Part shown: positions 51,509 to 60,463 of the stretch, in pieces
Layout of the letters: each line of letters starts with the position of its first letter
Position numbering within the stretch: the first letter of the stretch is position 1
Source of the DNA: Paracoccaceae bacterium
Lineage (GTDB): Bacteria > Pseudomonadota > Alphaproteobacteria > Rhodobacterales > Rhodobacteraceae
NCBI GenBank assembly: GCA_014872815.1
Contig: WKFK01000014.1
Coordinates: 682,001 to 746,000 of the forward strand
Direction: 5' to 3'
DNA length: 64,000 nucleotides
Translations under genes and position numbers: made by a program
The notes under the pieces: generated by a model
The model's input: only the letters and a program-made list of their open reading frames with translations
Database searches by the model: none
Told to the model about the DNA's origin: nothing

Positions 51509-51537
51509 AAAAAACGCGCAACCTTTCGATTGCGCGT
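51509..51537 (-). terminator. Rho-independent terminator after nusB
   Basis: ACGCGCAA (51514-51521) and TTGCGCGT (51530-51537) enclose an eight-base loop; the minus strand ends in six T residues. It closes the ribE-ribB-ribH-nusB unit. Confidence 0.88.
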
Positions 51538-51575
51538 CACACTGACTGAGCAAAGTTAACGTGGGATAAACCGCG

Positions 51576-52046
51576 TTAAAAGGCTTCGGGCTTGGCTTCA
51601 CGCGCCATGTGATCCAGCACCGCGTTCACGAACTTGCCCTCTTTGCCGTCCGGGAAGAAGGCATTGGCAATCGCCACATATTCGGTGATCGCCACTTTGG
51701 CAGGCACATCGCTTTGCAGCAGCTCGGCACCCGCCGCACGAAACAGCGCCCGCAGGGTTGGGTCGATCCGGTCGATCGGCCATTTCGCCACCAATGCGCG
51801 ATCAGTCATCTGGTCAATCGGTGCCTGATAGTTCACCGCATCTTCGATGGTCTTGCGGAAGTGATCCACATCGCCTTCGATCATGTCGGTGCCATCATCC
51901 ACCTCGGCACCAAACCGGTGATCCAGAAACTCCACCCGCACCTGATCCACGGTCTGGCCGGAGTGCTCCATCTGAAAGAGCGCCTGCACCGCATAGAGGC
52001 GGGAAGCGGATTTCATCTTGCGTTTCTGGTTGCCGGATAGGGTCAT
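51576..52046 (-). CDS. nusB: Transcription antitermination protein NusB
   Basis: A 156-residue all-helical protein. NusB with NusE (S10) binds boxA RNA and prevents early termination in rRNA operons. Landmarks are SASRLYAVQALFQMEHSG at the N-terminus, PIDRIDPTLRALFRAAGAELL, and the C-terminal KVAITEYVAIANAFF. Its ATG overlaps the ribH stop by four bases (ATGA), the classical ribH-nusB coupling. A terminator follows. Confidence 0.95.
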   Translation of the reverse strand: MTLSGNQKRKMKSASRLYAVQALFQMEHSGQTVDQVRVEFLDHRFGAEVDDGTDMIEGDVDHFRKTIEDAVNYQAPIDQMTDRALVAKWPIDRIDPTLRALFRAAGAELLQSDVPAKVAITEYVAIANAFFPDGKEGKFVNAVLDHMAREAKPEAF

Positions 52047-52594
52047 GCCGTTGGATTGTCCTTGAGTTCACCAGCGATCTTGATTTCTTCAGAAGCGGGC
52101 ATAAAGCCGACTCCCTTGCGCTGAGCGCCCCACTTACGGCTCAACGCCACAAGATGCAAGGCCGCAGCCGCCGCACCACCGCCTTTGTTCTGATCTTTCG
52201 GATCAGCACGCACCTCGGCTTGCGGACGGTTTTCCACCGTCAGAATACCATTGCCGATGCACAGCCCTTGCAGCCCCAGCAGTTGGATCGCGCGCGAGCT
52301 GTCGTTGCACACGGTCTCATAATGGGTGGTCTCGCCACGAATGACACAGCCCAAGGCGACATAGCCATCAAAGTTGCTCATACGCTCGGCAATGCCAATC
52401 GCCGTTGGGATTTCGAGCGCGCCGGGCACTTCAACCACCTCATAGGTGCCGCCCACAGCTTCGATCTCCGCCACAGCCCCGGCCAGCATATTGTCGGCGA
52501 TGTCCTTGTAGTAAGGCGACATCACAATCGCCAGCTTCACCGGCTTATCGAATTCCGCACGCGGCATGATGTAGTGTTTTTCAGCGCCAGCCAT
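52043..52594 (-). CDS. ribH: 6,7-dimethyl-8-ribityllumazine synthase
   Basis: A 183-residue lumazine synthase, which condenses 3,4-dihydroxy-2-butanone 4-phosphate with the ribityl-aminopyrimidine. Landmarks are VEVPGALEIPTAI, ALGCVIRGETTHYE (with the catalytic His nearby) and ICIGNGILTVEN-like GLCIGNGILTVEN. The C-terminus extends about 25 residues past the usual end with a basic stretch. It lies three bases after ribB and overlaps nusB by four. Confidence 0.95.
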   Translation of the reverse strand: MAGAEKHYIMPRAEFDKPVKLAIVMSPYYKDIADNMLAGAVAEIEAVGGTYEVVEVPGALEIPTAIGIAERMSNFDGYVALGCVIRGETTHYETVCNDSSRAIQLLGLQGLCIGNGILTVENRPQAEVRADPKDQNKGGGAAAAALHLVALSRKWGAQRKGVGFMPASEEIKIAGELKDNPTA

Positions 52595-52597
52595 GAC

Positions 52598-53719
52598 TTA
52601 TTCCTCCGTCAGGATCGGGCGTGTGCCCACAATGGACAGCCCATAGGCGTCCAGGCCAAGATACTTTGTTTGCGGGCTGTCTGTGAGCAGGATCAGTTCA
52701 GAACACCCCAGATTGGAGAGGATCTGCGCGCCCAGACCGGTGCGCTTCACCGTGCGGGGGCCTTCGTCTTCTTCGGCATAAAGACCGTGACGCACTTCGC
52801 GGAACAGGCAGACAACGCCCCGTCCCTCTTCGGCAATCTTGCGCATGGCTGCTGGCAGCTCGTTCACAGACTTCGGGCCCAGCCCCAGAACATCACTCGC
52901 TTCATGCAGCGCATGGGTCCGCGTTAGAACCGGCTCAGGCGTGGTGATGTCGCCTTTGATCATCACAACATGCTCAATGCCGTGAATCTGATCGGTGAAG
53001 ATGCGCATCTCCCAGTCGCCGCCATACTCGGACGTCACGGTTTCGCGCGAGGTTTCCACCACCTCATTGTCATTGCGCGAACGATACGCAATCAAGTCGC
53101 TGATCGTACCAATCTTCATGTCGTGTTTTTTGGCAAACTCCACCAGCTCCGGCAGACGCGACATGGTGCCGTCTTCATTCATGATCTCACAGATCACCGC
53201 GCTGGGGTGACAGCCTGCCAGACGGGAAATGTCCACAGACGCTTCGGTATGACCGGCCCGCACCAATACACCGCCACGTTTGGCACGCAGCGGGAACACG
53301 TGGCCCGGTGTGGCAATCGCTGCCATGGTGTTCTGCTCGTTGATCGCGGTGGCAATGGTCAGCGCGCGATCACCCGCTGAAATCCCAGTGCTCACCCCTT
53401 CGCGCGCCTCAATCGACACGGTGAAGGCAGTTTCGTGACGGGACGAGTTGTTCACCGCCATCATCGGCAGGCCCAGACGGTCAATGCGCTCTGCGGTCAT
53501 CGGCAGGCAGATCAGCCCGCGCCCGTGCGTCGCCATGAAGTTGATCGCATCCGCATCGGCAAACTCCGCCGGGATGATCAGATCGCCTTCGTTTTCGCGA
53601 TCCTCATGGTCGACAAGGATATACATCTTGCCCGCCTTGGCGTCGGCAATGATCTCTTCAATTGGGCTGATCGCGTCACGCAGGCTCTGCTCAACGGGTC
53701 CGGGCTGTTCAAAGGACAT
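52598..53719 (-). CDS. ribB: 3,4-dihydroxy-2-butanone 4-phosphate synthase with decayed RibA domain
   Basis: A 373-residue protein. The N-terminal 210 residues are a complete RibB: DHEDRENEGDLIIPAE (metal/phosphate loop), FMATHGRGLICLP and GHTEASVDISRLAG. The C-terminal part is a GTP cyclohydrolase II-like domain in which the zinc cysteine motif is missing: the expected C-x2-GD-x8-CxC site reads VLTRTHALHEASDVL. It therefore probably makes only DHBP, as described for RibBX-type proteins, and a separate RibA must exist elsewhere. It is coupled to ribH. Confidence 0.93.
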   Translation of the reverse strand: MSFEQPGPVEQSLRDAISPIEEIIADAKAGKMYILVDHEDRENEGDLIIPAEFADADAINFMATHGRGLICLPMTAERIDRLGLPMMAVNNSSRHETAFTVSIEAREGVSTGISAGDRALTIATAINEQNTMAAIATPGHVFPLRAKRGGVLVRAGHTEASVDISRLAGCHPSAVICEIMNEDGTMSRLPELVEFAKKHDMKIGTISDLIAYRSRNDNEVVETSRETVTSEYGGDWEMRIFTDQIHGIEHVVMIKGDITTPEPVLTRTHALHEASDVLGLGPKSVNELPAAMRKIAEEGRGVVCLFREVRHGLYAEEDEGPRTVKRTGLGAQILSNLGCSELILLTDSPQTKYLGLDAYGLSIVGTRPILTEE

Positions 53720-53908
53720 AAGGTCTCTCCGCTTGGTTGCGGCTCAGATAGCCCATGCGGCACGCGATTGCCAGTGCAGCCACGACGCCCTAGCCCTCAA
53801 AAACGCAACGGCACTGTGCGCGGATGCGCGATCAACCAGGTGTCACCGCTCGTCTTAGGAACAGCTGACACGTTCAACCCGTGCGCAACCTGACAGGAGG
53901 CCACAAAT

Positions 53909-53977
53909 ATGCGCCTCTTCATTTGGCCCACATTATCCGGGGATCTGGGAGTTGCTCCCCAGCCGTCCAAATCTTAA
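53909..53977 (+). CDS. Possible 22-codon micro-ORF
   Basis: An ATG at 53909 preceded by a perfect AGGAGG (53895-53900) at eight-base spacing opens a frame encoding MRLFIWPTLSGDLG and eight more residues. It runs antisense in the ribE-ribB gap. Only the ribosome site supports it; no family is known. Confidence 0.25.
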   Translation: MRLFIWPTLSGDLGVAPQPSKS

Positions 53978-54020
53978 CGCCCACAGCGCATGCAACAGGC
54001 GCCAAAATCGCACCTCCGCA

Positions 54021-54053
54021 ATACAGTCGCGATACCGACGCAATACCGACGTG
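54021..54053. repeat. Three tandem 11-base repeats
   Basis: ATACAGTCGCG, ATACCGACGCA and ATACCGACGTG follow one another exactly. They end 21 bases before the ribE stop codon on the minus strand. The purpose is unknown; they might be iteron-like protein sites or slipped-strand duplications. Confidence 0.6.
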
Positions 54054-54074
54054 TTGCGCCCGCCGCACGCTGGC

Positions 54075-54665
54075 TTAAGAATTCATCTCCGCCAGCCGCG
54101 CCACATAGCGCGCCAAAGTGTCGATCTCGAGGTTGATCTTGTCGCCCACCTTGGAATGCCCCCAGGTGGTGACCTCTTTGGTGTGCGGAATGATGTTCAC
54201 GCCAAAATCACAACCTTCGACCTCATTTACCGTCAAAGACGTGCCATTCAGCGCTACAGACCCTTTGGGTGCAATGAATTTTGCCAGGCTTTCCGGGGCT
54301 TTGAAGGTGAAGCGCGTGCTGTCACCCTCGTCCTTCATGGCCACAATCTCCGCCACACCATCCACATGGCCGGACACGATATGCCCCCCCAGTTCATCGC
54401 CCACTTTCAAGGCGCGCTCCAGGTTCACAGGCCGCCCTTCGGTCCAGTCACCGAGGTTGGTCTTGGACACGGTTTCCGCTGAAATTTCAACGTCATACCA
54501 ATCATCCCCTAGGGCAATCACGGTCAGGCAGACGCCATCACTTGCAATCGACGCACCCAGCTCAATGCCTGAGGTGTCATAGGCCGTCTTGATGCGTGCC
54601 TTCAGGTCGCCACGCTGCTCCAAGGCAACAATTTCGCCAACGTCAGTGATAATTCCGGTAAACAC
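54075..54665 (-). CDS. ribE: Riboflavin synthase, alpha chain
   Basis: A 196-residue enzyme that dismutates two lumazines to riboflavin and the pyrimidine. It shows the typical internal duplication of two lumazine-binding barrels: MFTGIITDVGEI, SIASDGVCLTV and GGHIVSGHVDG, then repeats with SVALNGTSLTVNEVEG. It starts with GTG at 54665. The last residues end in LAEMNS. It is divergent from the capsule gene kpsS. Confidence 0.95.
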   Translation of the reverse strand: MFTGIITDVGEIVALEQRGDLKARIKTAYDTSGIELGASIASDGVCLTVIALGDDWYDVEISAETVSKTNLGDWTEGRPVNLERALKVGDELGGHIVSGHVDGVAEIVAMKDEGDSTRFTFKAPESLAKFIAPKGSVALNGTSLTVNEVEGCDFGVNIIPHTKEVTTWGHSKVGDKINLEIDTLARYVARLAEMNS

Positions 54666-54806
54666 GGGCCGCGCTCCATATCTGTGATCGGCCTAAGACC
54701 TACAAGCCGAACCGCCCCAAGACAAGCCGCCCAATCTGCGGCGATCGATGACCATATTTTTGCCACGCCGCTGGACTAACATTCCCTTAAGAGAAGGCGT
54801 ATAGGT

Positions 54807-56108
54807 TTGAGCGTTATGACAATTCCGTCCGGCGACAACAAAGTGTTCCTGTTCCTGCAAGGCCCCCATGGGCCATTTTTTGCGGCGCTGGCGCGCATGT
54901 TGCGCCGCTCGGGCGCCACGGTCTGGCGGGTCGGGTTTAATGCCGGAGACCGCGCGTTCTGGCCCCATCAAAAGAGCTTCATTCCCTATCTGGATACCCC
55001 CGAGGCTTGGCCCGAGACCTACAAAAACATCCTGACGGACAAAGGCGTGACCGACATTGTGCTCTATGGCGACGTGCGCCCGATCCATGCGCAGGCGGTG
55101 GAGATCGCCAAAGCCTCAGGCATCCGCGTGCATGTCTTTGAAGAGGGCTACCTGCGCCCCTATTGGGTGACCTATGAACGCGGTGGCTCCAACGGCAACT
55201 CGCGCCTGATGAACATGGACATCGAGCAGATGGAAAAAGCGCTGGAAGGCTCGGATATGGAAACCCCGATGCCGCCGGGCCATTGGGGCGACATGCGCCA
55301 CCATGTCTTTTATGGCGCGCTCTACCACTGGTTTGTGATGTTCACCAACCGCAAATTCCGCAATTTCAAACCTCACCGCTCATTGACGGTCACACGCGAA
55401 TTTCAGCTGTATTTGCAACGGCTTCTGCTGATGCCCTTCCACGCGATCGAACGCCGCATCGCCACGCTCCGCATTCGCTACGGCGGCTTCCCGTATCATC
55501 TGGCGTTGCTGCAACTGGAACATGACAGCAGCTTTCAGAAGCACTCGCCCTTTGACACGATGACCGACTTCTTGTCGCTGGTGATTGAGAACTTCGCTCA
55601 AAGCGCGCCGCAGCACCACCACTTGGTCTTCAAGGCCCACCCACTTGAGGACGGCCGCGTACCTCTGCGCAAAGAGATCCATGATTTGTCAAAGCGTTAC
55701 GGCGTTTCCAAGCGTGTGCACTACGTGCGTGGCGGCAAACTTGCGCAGCTTCTCAATGACACCCGCACCGCCGTGACAGTCAACTCGACGGCTGCGCAAC
55801 AGGTGCTTTGGCGCGGAATCCCGATTAAAGCCTTTGGCGATGCGGTCTACAACCAGCCAGAATTTGTCAGCACGCAATCCCTGCCAGAGTTTTTTGCCGC
55901 CGCCATGCGCCCAGACAACCGCGCCTATAAAACCTACCGCCGCTATCTGCTTGAAACCAGCCAAGTTCCCGGAGGTTTCTACTCCGCGCGCGGACGCCGC
56001 CGCCTTCTGCGCCAAGTCGTCGACATGATGCTGTCGGATCACGACCCCTATCAGGCGCTTGCGGCTGGCACAGCGGCACCAAGGCAACAGTTGCGTCTGG
56101 TGAAGTAG
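54807..56108 (+). CDS. kpsS: Capsular polysaccharide biosynthesis protein, KpsS-like
   Basis: A 433-residue glycosyltransferase-like protein of the KpsS family, which with KpsC builds the Kdo linker of group 2 capsules at the inner membrane. Landmarks are FLFLQGPHGPFFAALARMLR, VHVFEEGYLRPYWVT, LVFKAHPLEDGR and VTVNSTAAQQVLWRGIP. The TTG at 54807 has GAGAAGG nine bases before it and is preferred; an ATG at 54816 is the alternative. It is the first of three plus-strand capsule genes inserted between ribE and ribD. Confidence 0.9.
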   Translation: MSVMTIPSGDNKVFLFLQGPHGPFFAALARMLRRSGATVWRVGFNAGDRAFWPHQKSFIPYLDTPEAWPETYKNILTDKGVTDIVLYGDVRPIHAQAVEIAKASGIRVHVFEEGYLRPYWVTYERGGSNGNSRLMNMDIEQMEKALEGSDMETPMPPGHWGDMRHHVFYGALYHWFVMFTNRKFRNFKPHRSLTVTREFQLYLQRLLLMPFHAIERRIATLRIRYGGFPYHLALLQLEHDSSFQKHSPFDTMTDFLSLVIENFAQSAPQHHHLVFKAHPLEDGRVPLRKEIHDLSKRYGVSKRVHYVRGGKLAQLLNDTRTAVTVNSTAAQQVLWRGIPIKAFGDAVYNQPEFVSTQSLPEFFAAAMRPDNRAYKTYRRYLLETSQVPGGFYSARGRRRLLRQVVDMMLSDHDPYQALAAGTAAPRQQLRLVK

Positions 56109-56202
56109 CGACCACAAGGTCTAGCGCTGGATTTTTAGTTAGGATTTCTGTAAGTTGTCTCAAAAAACTGAGGCAGAATAATCAGGTCGAGGAGACCGAG
56201 CA

Positions 56203-57339
56203 GTGAAATCCTTTGCATCCCGACTGGGGAAGTGCGCCGTCGTTTTGACGCTGGCGACCGCCGTTGCATCGTGCAGCCTTGTGCCGCGCTCCGGCCCCAA
56301 CAAACGCGAAATCTACGCAGGTTCTGTGCAGCGCGAAGGCGACGCCTTTATCGTTGCTGTCAACGACCGCGTCTCGCGCGCCACGGCTGTGGTGCCCGCC
56401 CTTGGGTTCTCCGACGGCTTCCAAAACGCGGGTCAACTTGGATCTGACACGATTCGACCCGGCGACATTTTGGCGCTGACCATTTGGGAAAACGTCGATA
56501 AACCGCTTCTGGGTCCAGAGGGCCAAGTGGCTGCAGTGCTTGAAGAGGTTCAGGTGGACGGCGCAGGCTTTATCTTTGTGCCCTACGCCGGTCGCATCCG
56601 CGCCGCGGGCAACACGCCCGAAGGTATCCGCCGCATCATCTCCTCCAAACTCGAAGAACAGACCCCCGACCCTCAAGTCGAAGTGCGCCGCGCTGCTGGT
56701 GACGGTGCCACCGTTTCCCTCGTGGGCGCGGTTGGCGCGCAGGGTGTTTACCCAATCGAACGTCCGACAAGAACGCTGTCTACCATGCTGGCGCAGGCTG
56801 GCGGCGTGACTATTGTGCCTGAAATCGCGCAGATCACCGTACTGCGCGGCCAAGAGACTGGGGAGATCTGGTTCCAGGATCTTTATGACAATCCTGAACT
56901 CGATATCGCCCTGCGCGGCGGTGACCGCATTCTGGTGGAAGAAGACACCCGCGCGTTCACCGCACTGGGCGCCACCGGCACCCAAAGCCGGGTGAACTTT
57001 TTCACCAAAGACCTCTCAGCAATTGAAGCGCTCGCTCAGGTTGGCGGTTTGACACCAACCAACTCCGATCCAACCGGCGTGTTTGTCTTCCGCAACGAAG
57101 CAGACAAAGTGGCCAACAACGTGCTTGGCCGCAAGGACCTCATTGGGGCGCAACGCATGGTCTATGTGCTTGATCTGACCAAGCCAAACGGCATGTTTAT
57201 GGCGCGGGACTTCATCATCCGCGACGGCGACACGCTTTATGTCACTGAAGCTCCGATCACGACTTGGGACAAAACCATCTCGGCGATCACAGGTACTCTA
57301 ACCTCTGCTGACACATTGAGCAGCCTCGGCGGCCTCTAA
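56203..57339 (+). CDS. Polysaccharide export lipoprotein (Wza/KpsD/CtrA-like)
   Basis: A 378-residue outer-membrane polysaccharide export protein. A lipoprotein signal ends at a lipobox cysteine (TAVASCS). The poly-export domain includes IRPGDILALTIWENVD, GFIFVPYAGRIRAAGNTPEG and two SLBB-like segments (ATVSLVGAVGAQGVYPI; VNFFTKDLSAIEALAQVGG). It would form the export channel for the polysaccharide made by the neighbours. GTG at 56203 has GAGGAGA upstream. The C-terminus lacks the transmembrane helix seen in E. coli Wza as far as can be judged. Confidence 0.9.
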   Translation: MKSFASRLGKCAVVLTLATAVASCSLVPRSGPNKREIYAGSVQREGDAFIVAVNDRVSRATAVVPALGFSDGFQNAGQLGSDTIRPGDILALTIWENVDKPLLGPEGQVAAVLEEVQVDGAGFIFVPYAGRIRAAGNTPEGIRRIISSKLEEQTPDPQVEVRRAAGDGATVSLVGAVGAQGVYPIERPTRTLSTMLAQAGGVTIVPEIAQITVLRGQETGEIWFQDLYDNPELDIALRGGDRILVEEDTRAFTALGATGTQSRVNFFTKDLSAIEALAQVGGLTPTNSDPTGVFVFRNEADKVANNVLGRKDLIGAQRMVYVLDLTKPNGMFMARDFIIRDGDTLYVTEAPITTWDKTISAITGTLTSADTLSSLGGL

Positions 57340-57341
57340 AC

Positions 57342-59348
57342 GTGCAGAGTGACCATGAAAATCAAGCCGTCGGGGGCGACGACCCCCGGCGGCTTTTTGC
57401 ATTTAATGGCGGCTTTTTCTTCCAGAAACGCCTGCGCCGTATCCTGTCGCTTGCAGGGTATGAACTACGCTTTGGCCGCCCGACCGCCGATGACCTGATC
57501 GCGATCTGGGGCAACAGCCCAACGGCTGATCGCGGGCACGCTATGGCCGAAAAAACAGGTGCCAAGCAACTCTATTTTGAGGACGCCTTCCTGCGTTCTC
57601 TCTTCCCCGGCCGCACCGGCAAAGAGCCCCCTATTGGACTGATGATCGATAGCACCTGCCCACACTTCGATCCAAGCCAACCCTCTGACTTGGAACGCAT
57701 TCTCAAGCACGACCCTTTGGATGACACGGTTCTCTTAAACCGGGCCCGCGGCGCTATTGAACGTCTCAAGGAAGCTCATCTCACCAAATACGCCGCAGTT
57801 GATCCCGACCTGCCAGCACCCGATCCCGGCTATGTGCTGGTGATCGACCAAACCCGCGACGATGCCGCCGTGACTGCCTCTGGTGCCAATGACCTCAGGT
57901 TTCAAGAAATGCTGGTCATGGCGCAGGAGGAGAACCCCGGCGCGCGCGTCTTGATCAAGACCCACCCCGAAACCCAAAAAGGCGCCCGTGCGGGCTACTA
58001 CAGCGAGAAAGACACCCGCGACAACGTCGCGCTCTACACCGACCCGATCTGCCCCTGGGTGCTACTCGACGGCGCCATCGCGGTCTACACAGTCTCCTCA
58101 CAGCTCGGCTTCGAGGCCATTCTAGCGGGCCATAAACCTCGCGTGTTTGGACAGCCGTTCTACGCCGGCTGGGACCTCACACAGGACGAGTTCCCGCTCT
58201 ACCGGCGCCAACGTCGCCTGACACGCGCCCAACTCTTTGCCGCTGCGATGATCCTTTACCCGACTTGGTATGATCCTTGCCGGGATACACTCTGCGAACT
58301 TGAAGACAGCCTCGAACAGCTCGCGGCCCAATCCCGCGCGTGGCGCGAGGATCGCCACGGCTGGAACGCCTTTGGCATGCGGATGTGGAAACGCAAGCCA
58401 CTGCAAGGTTTCTTTGGCAGACACCAAGCACTGACCTTTGAGAAAAAACGCTCCCCTCGCCCTGCCATGGTCTGGGCCAGCAAACCCGGCCCCGACGATG
58501 CGACACGGATCGAAGACGGCTTCTTACGCTCTCGCGGCCTTGGCGCCGAGCTGGTGCCCCCTATGTCATTGGTCTGCGATGACCTTGGCATCTACTATGA
58601 CCCCGAACAGGAAAGCCGCTTAGAACGTCTGATTTCAGACCGCGCCACATTGCGTCCGGATCAACAGCTCCGCGCTCATCAACTGATCAAAGCGCTGAAA
58701 AAACATCGGATTACCAAATACAATCTCGGCGGCTCTTCCTTTGACCTCCCCGAGGGTCATCGCATTCTTGTCCCCGGCCAAGTCGAAGACGACGCCTCGA
58801 TCCTGACAGGTACTACAGGGATCAAAACGAACCTCGACCTGCTGAAAGCCACGCGCGCCGCCAATCCAACAGCGCGCATTCTATACAAGCCACACCCCGA
58901 CGTCGAAGCAGGCCTTCGCAAAGGGCACATCGCACGCGAGGAGGCGGAAGCACTGGCCGACATGGTGCTGGATCAAGCCGACATGGCGGCGCTACTTGAA
59001 GAGGTTGATGAAGTCTGGACCATGACGTCGCTTACCGGTTTCGAAGCGCTGCTGCACAGTTGCAAAGTCACCACTTTGGGCGCTCCGTTTTATGCAGGCT
59101 GGGGCCTCACAGATGATCGCGGACACATCCCAGCGCGCCGCACGGCACAGCCCAGCCTCGAAGGCTTGGTACATGCAGCGCTCATCGATTACCCCCGCTA
59201 CCGAGACCCTGTTTCAGGCCTACCCTGCTCTGTTGAAGTGGCTTTGGAACGACTGGCGTCCGGAGACATCCCGCACCCTGGCTGGGGAAACCGACTGCTG
59301 TCAAAACTGCAAGGTCGCTTTGCAAGCTACCAATCGCTCTGGCGGTGA
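57342..59348 (+). CDS. kpsC: Capsular polysaccharide biosynthesis protein, KpsC-like
   Basis: A 668-residue protein made of two related halves, as in KpsC, the dual-module beta-Kdo transferase that starts the poly-Kdo linker. Paired motifs are IWGNSP and VWASKPG, EDAFLRS and EDGFLRS, VLIKTHPE and ILYKPHPD, and SSQLGFEAILAGHKPRVFGQPFYAGWD matching SLTGFEALLHSCKVTTLGAPFYAGWG. GTG at 57342 comes two bases after the export gene stop. It converges with ribD across three bases. Confidence 0.93.
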   Translation: MQSDHENQAVGGDDPRRLFAFNGGFFFQKRLRRILSLAGYELRFGRPTADDLIAIWGNSPTADRGHAMAEKTGAKQLYFEDAFLRSLFPGRTGKEPPIGLMIDSTCPHFDPSQPSDLERILKHDPLDDTVLLNRARGAIERLKEAHLTKYAAVDPDLPAPDPGYVLVIDQTRDDAAVTASGANDLRFQEMLVMAQEENPGARVLIKTHPETQKGARAGYYSEKDTRDNVALYTDPICPWVLLDGAIAVYTVSSQLGFEAILAGHKPRVFGQPFYAGWDLTQDEFPLYRRQRRLTRAQLFAAAMILYPTWYDPCRDTLCELEDSLEQLAAQSRAWREDRHGWNAFGMRMWKRKPLQGFFGRHQALTFEKKRSPRPAMVWASKPGPDDATRIEDGFLRSRGLGAELVPPMSLVCDDLGIYYDPEQESRLERLISDRATLRPDQQLRAHQLIKALKKHRITKYNLGGSSFDLPEGHRILVPGQVEDDASILTGTTGIKTNLDLLKATRAANPTARILYKPHPDVEAGLRKGHIAREEAEALADMVLDQADMAALLEEVDEVWTMTSLTGFEALLHSCKVTTLGAPFYAGWGLTDDRGHIPARRTAQPSLEGLVHAALIDYPRYRDPVSGLPCSVEVALERLASGDIPHPGWGNRLLSKLQGRFASYQSLWR

Positions 59349-59351
59349 GTC

Positions 59352-60461
59352 TCACCGCGGATGGCGCTGTGCCTCAATACGGTGCCAAACGCTCATGACG
59401 TCCTGCCCCATGCGCTGATGCGACACCAAATCAAACCGTGGCGCTTCGCCCAGACGCGCCAATCCCATGGCGCCAATCGCGGGATGGCCTTCAGCCCCAA
59501 TCACAACACCCGCAGAAAAGGTGATGAGCTCATCCACCATATCTGCGGCCAACAACGACGCTGCAAGCGCCCCACCGCCCTCACAAAACACCCGCGTTAA
59601 CCCCTGTTTCCCAAGCGCTTCCAACACGCCTTTCGCGGACAAATGCACGCCCTCCAGCGGGCATGGCAACAACGTCGCCCCAAGATCTCGCCAGGTTTGC
59701 TGCAAGGATGTATCCGCATCGGTGCCATGCACAATCCAGACCGGCACATCTTTGGCCGTCTGCGCAAGGACACTCATCAATGGCAGGTCCAAGCGTCGCG
59801 ACACCACCACGCGCACTGGCTGCGCCACATCTCCAAAGTCGCGCACAGTCAGTGACGGATCATCCGCCCGCGCCGTGCCACCGCCAACCATCACTGCATC
59901 ATGTCGCAGGCGCATGCCATGCACGGCCCGGCGAGACTCCGGTCCGGTGATCCAGCGGCTTTGCCCCGTGGCTGTGGCAATTCGCCCATCCAATGTGGTA
60001 GCCAATTTCAAAGTCAAGAACGGACGACCAAGATCGGTCTTCAGGAAGAACCCCTGCAAATCCCGCGCCGCTTCATCTGCCAGCACACCGGTGGTCACTT
60101 CAATACCTGCGTCGCGCAGCATCGCTAGCCCCCGCCCCGACACCCGTGCATCACTGTCTTCCACCGCCACCACAACACGGGCCACCTGCGCCGCAATCAG
60201 CGCCTCGGCACAGGGTGGCGTTTGTCCATGATGAGCACAGGGTTCCAAAGTCACATAGGCAGTTGCGCCGCGCGCCGCTGTACCGGCTTGCGCCAAGGCA
60301 ACCGGCTCCGCATGGGGTCGTCCGCCGGGCTGAGTCCAGCCTCGCCCAACAACACGCCCATCCTTCACGATGACACACCCCACGGCCGGATTTGGCCAGC
60401 AGACACCCTGACCGCGTCGGCCCAATGAAAGGGCCAACGCCATGAAACGGCGATCAGTCAC
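59352..60461 (-). CDS. ribD: Bifunctional diaminohydroxyphosphoribosylaminopyrimidine deaminase / reductase
   Basis: A 369-residue two-domain enzyme for steps two and three of riboflavin synthesis. The deaminase has the zinc site GRPHAEPVAL (HAE) and PCAHHGQTPPCAEAL. The reductase follows after about residue 150 with TLKLATTLDGRIA and CEGGGALAASLL. It starts with GTG two bases after nrdR. In this genome the capsule genes separate it from ribE. Confidence 0.95.
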   Translation of the reverse strand: MTDRRFMALALSLGRRGQGVCWPNPAVGCVIVKDGRVVGRGWTQPGGRPHAEPVALAQAGTAARGATAYVTLEPCAHHGQTPPCAEALIAAQVARVVVAVEDSDARVSGRGLAMLRDAGIEVTTGVLADEAARDLQGFFLKTDLGRPFLTLKLATTLDGRIATATGQSRWITGPESRRAVHGMRLRHDAVMVGGGTARADDPSLTVRDFGDVAQPVRVVVSRRLDLPLMSVLAQTAKDVPVWIVHGTDADTSLQQTWRDLGATLLPCPLEGVHLSAKGVLEALGKQGLTRVFCEGGGALAASLLAADMVDELITFSAGVVIGAEGHPAIGAMGLARLGEAPRFDLVSHQRMGQDVMSVWHRIEAQRHPR

Positions 60462-60463
60462 GT

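Larger units (their letters stand above)
53720..54074. other. Gap between ribE and ribB
   Basis: These 355 bases separate ribE from ribB. No FMN riboswitch was recognised. The gap holds a plus-strand micro-ORF with a strong ribosome site (53909-53977) and three tandem 11-base repeats (54021-54053). Confidence 0.5.

Noticed and set aside
53720-54074. FMN riboswitch upstream of ribB
   Set aside because: The conserved FMN aptamer segments could not be found on the minus strand of this gap.
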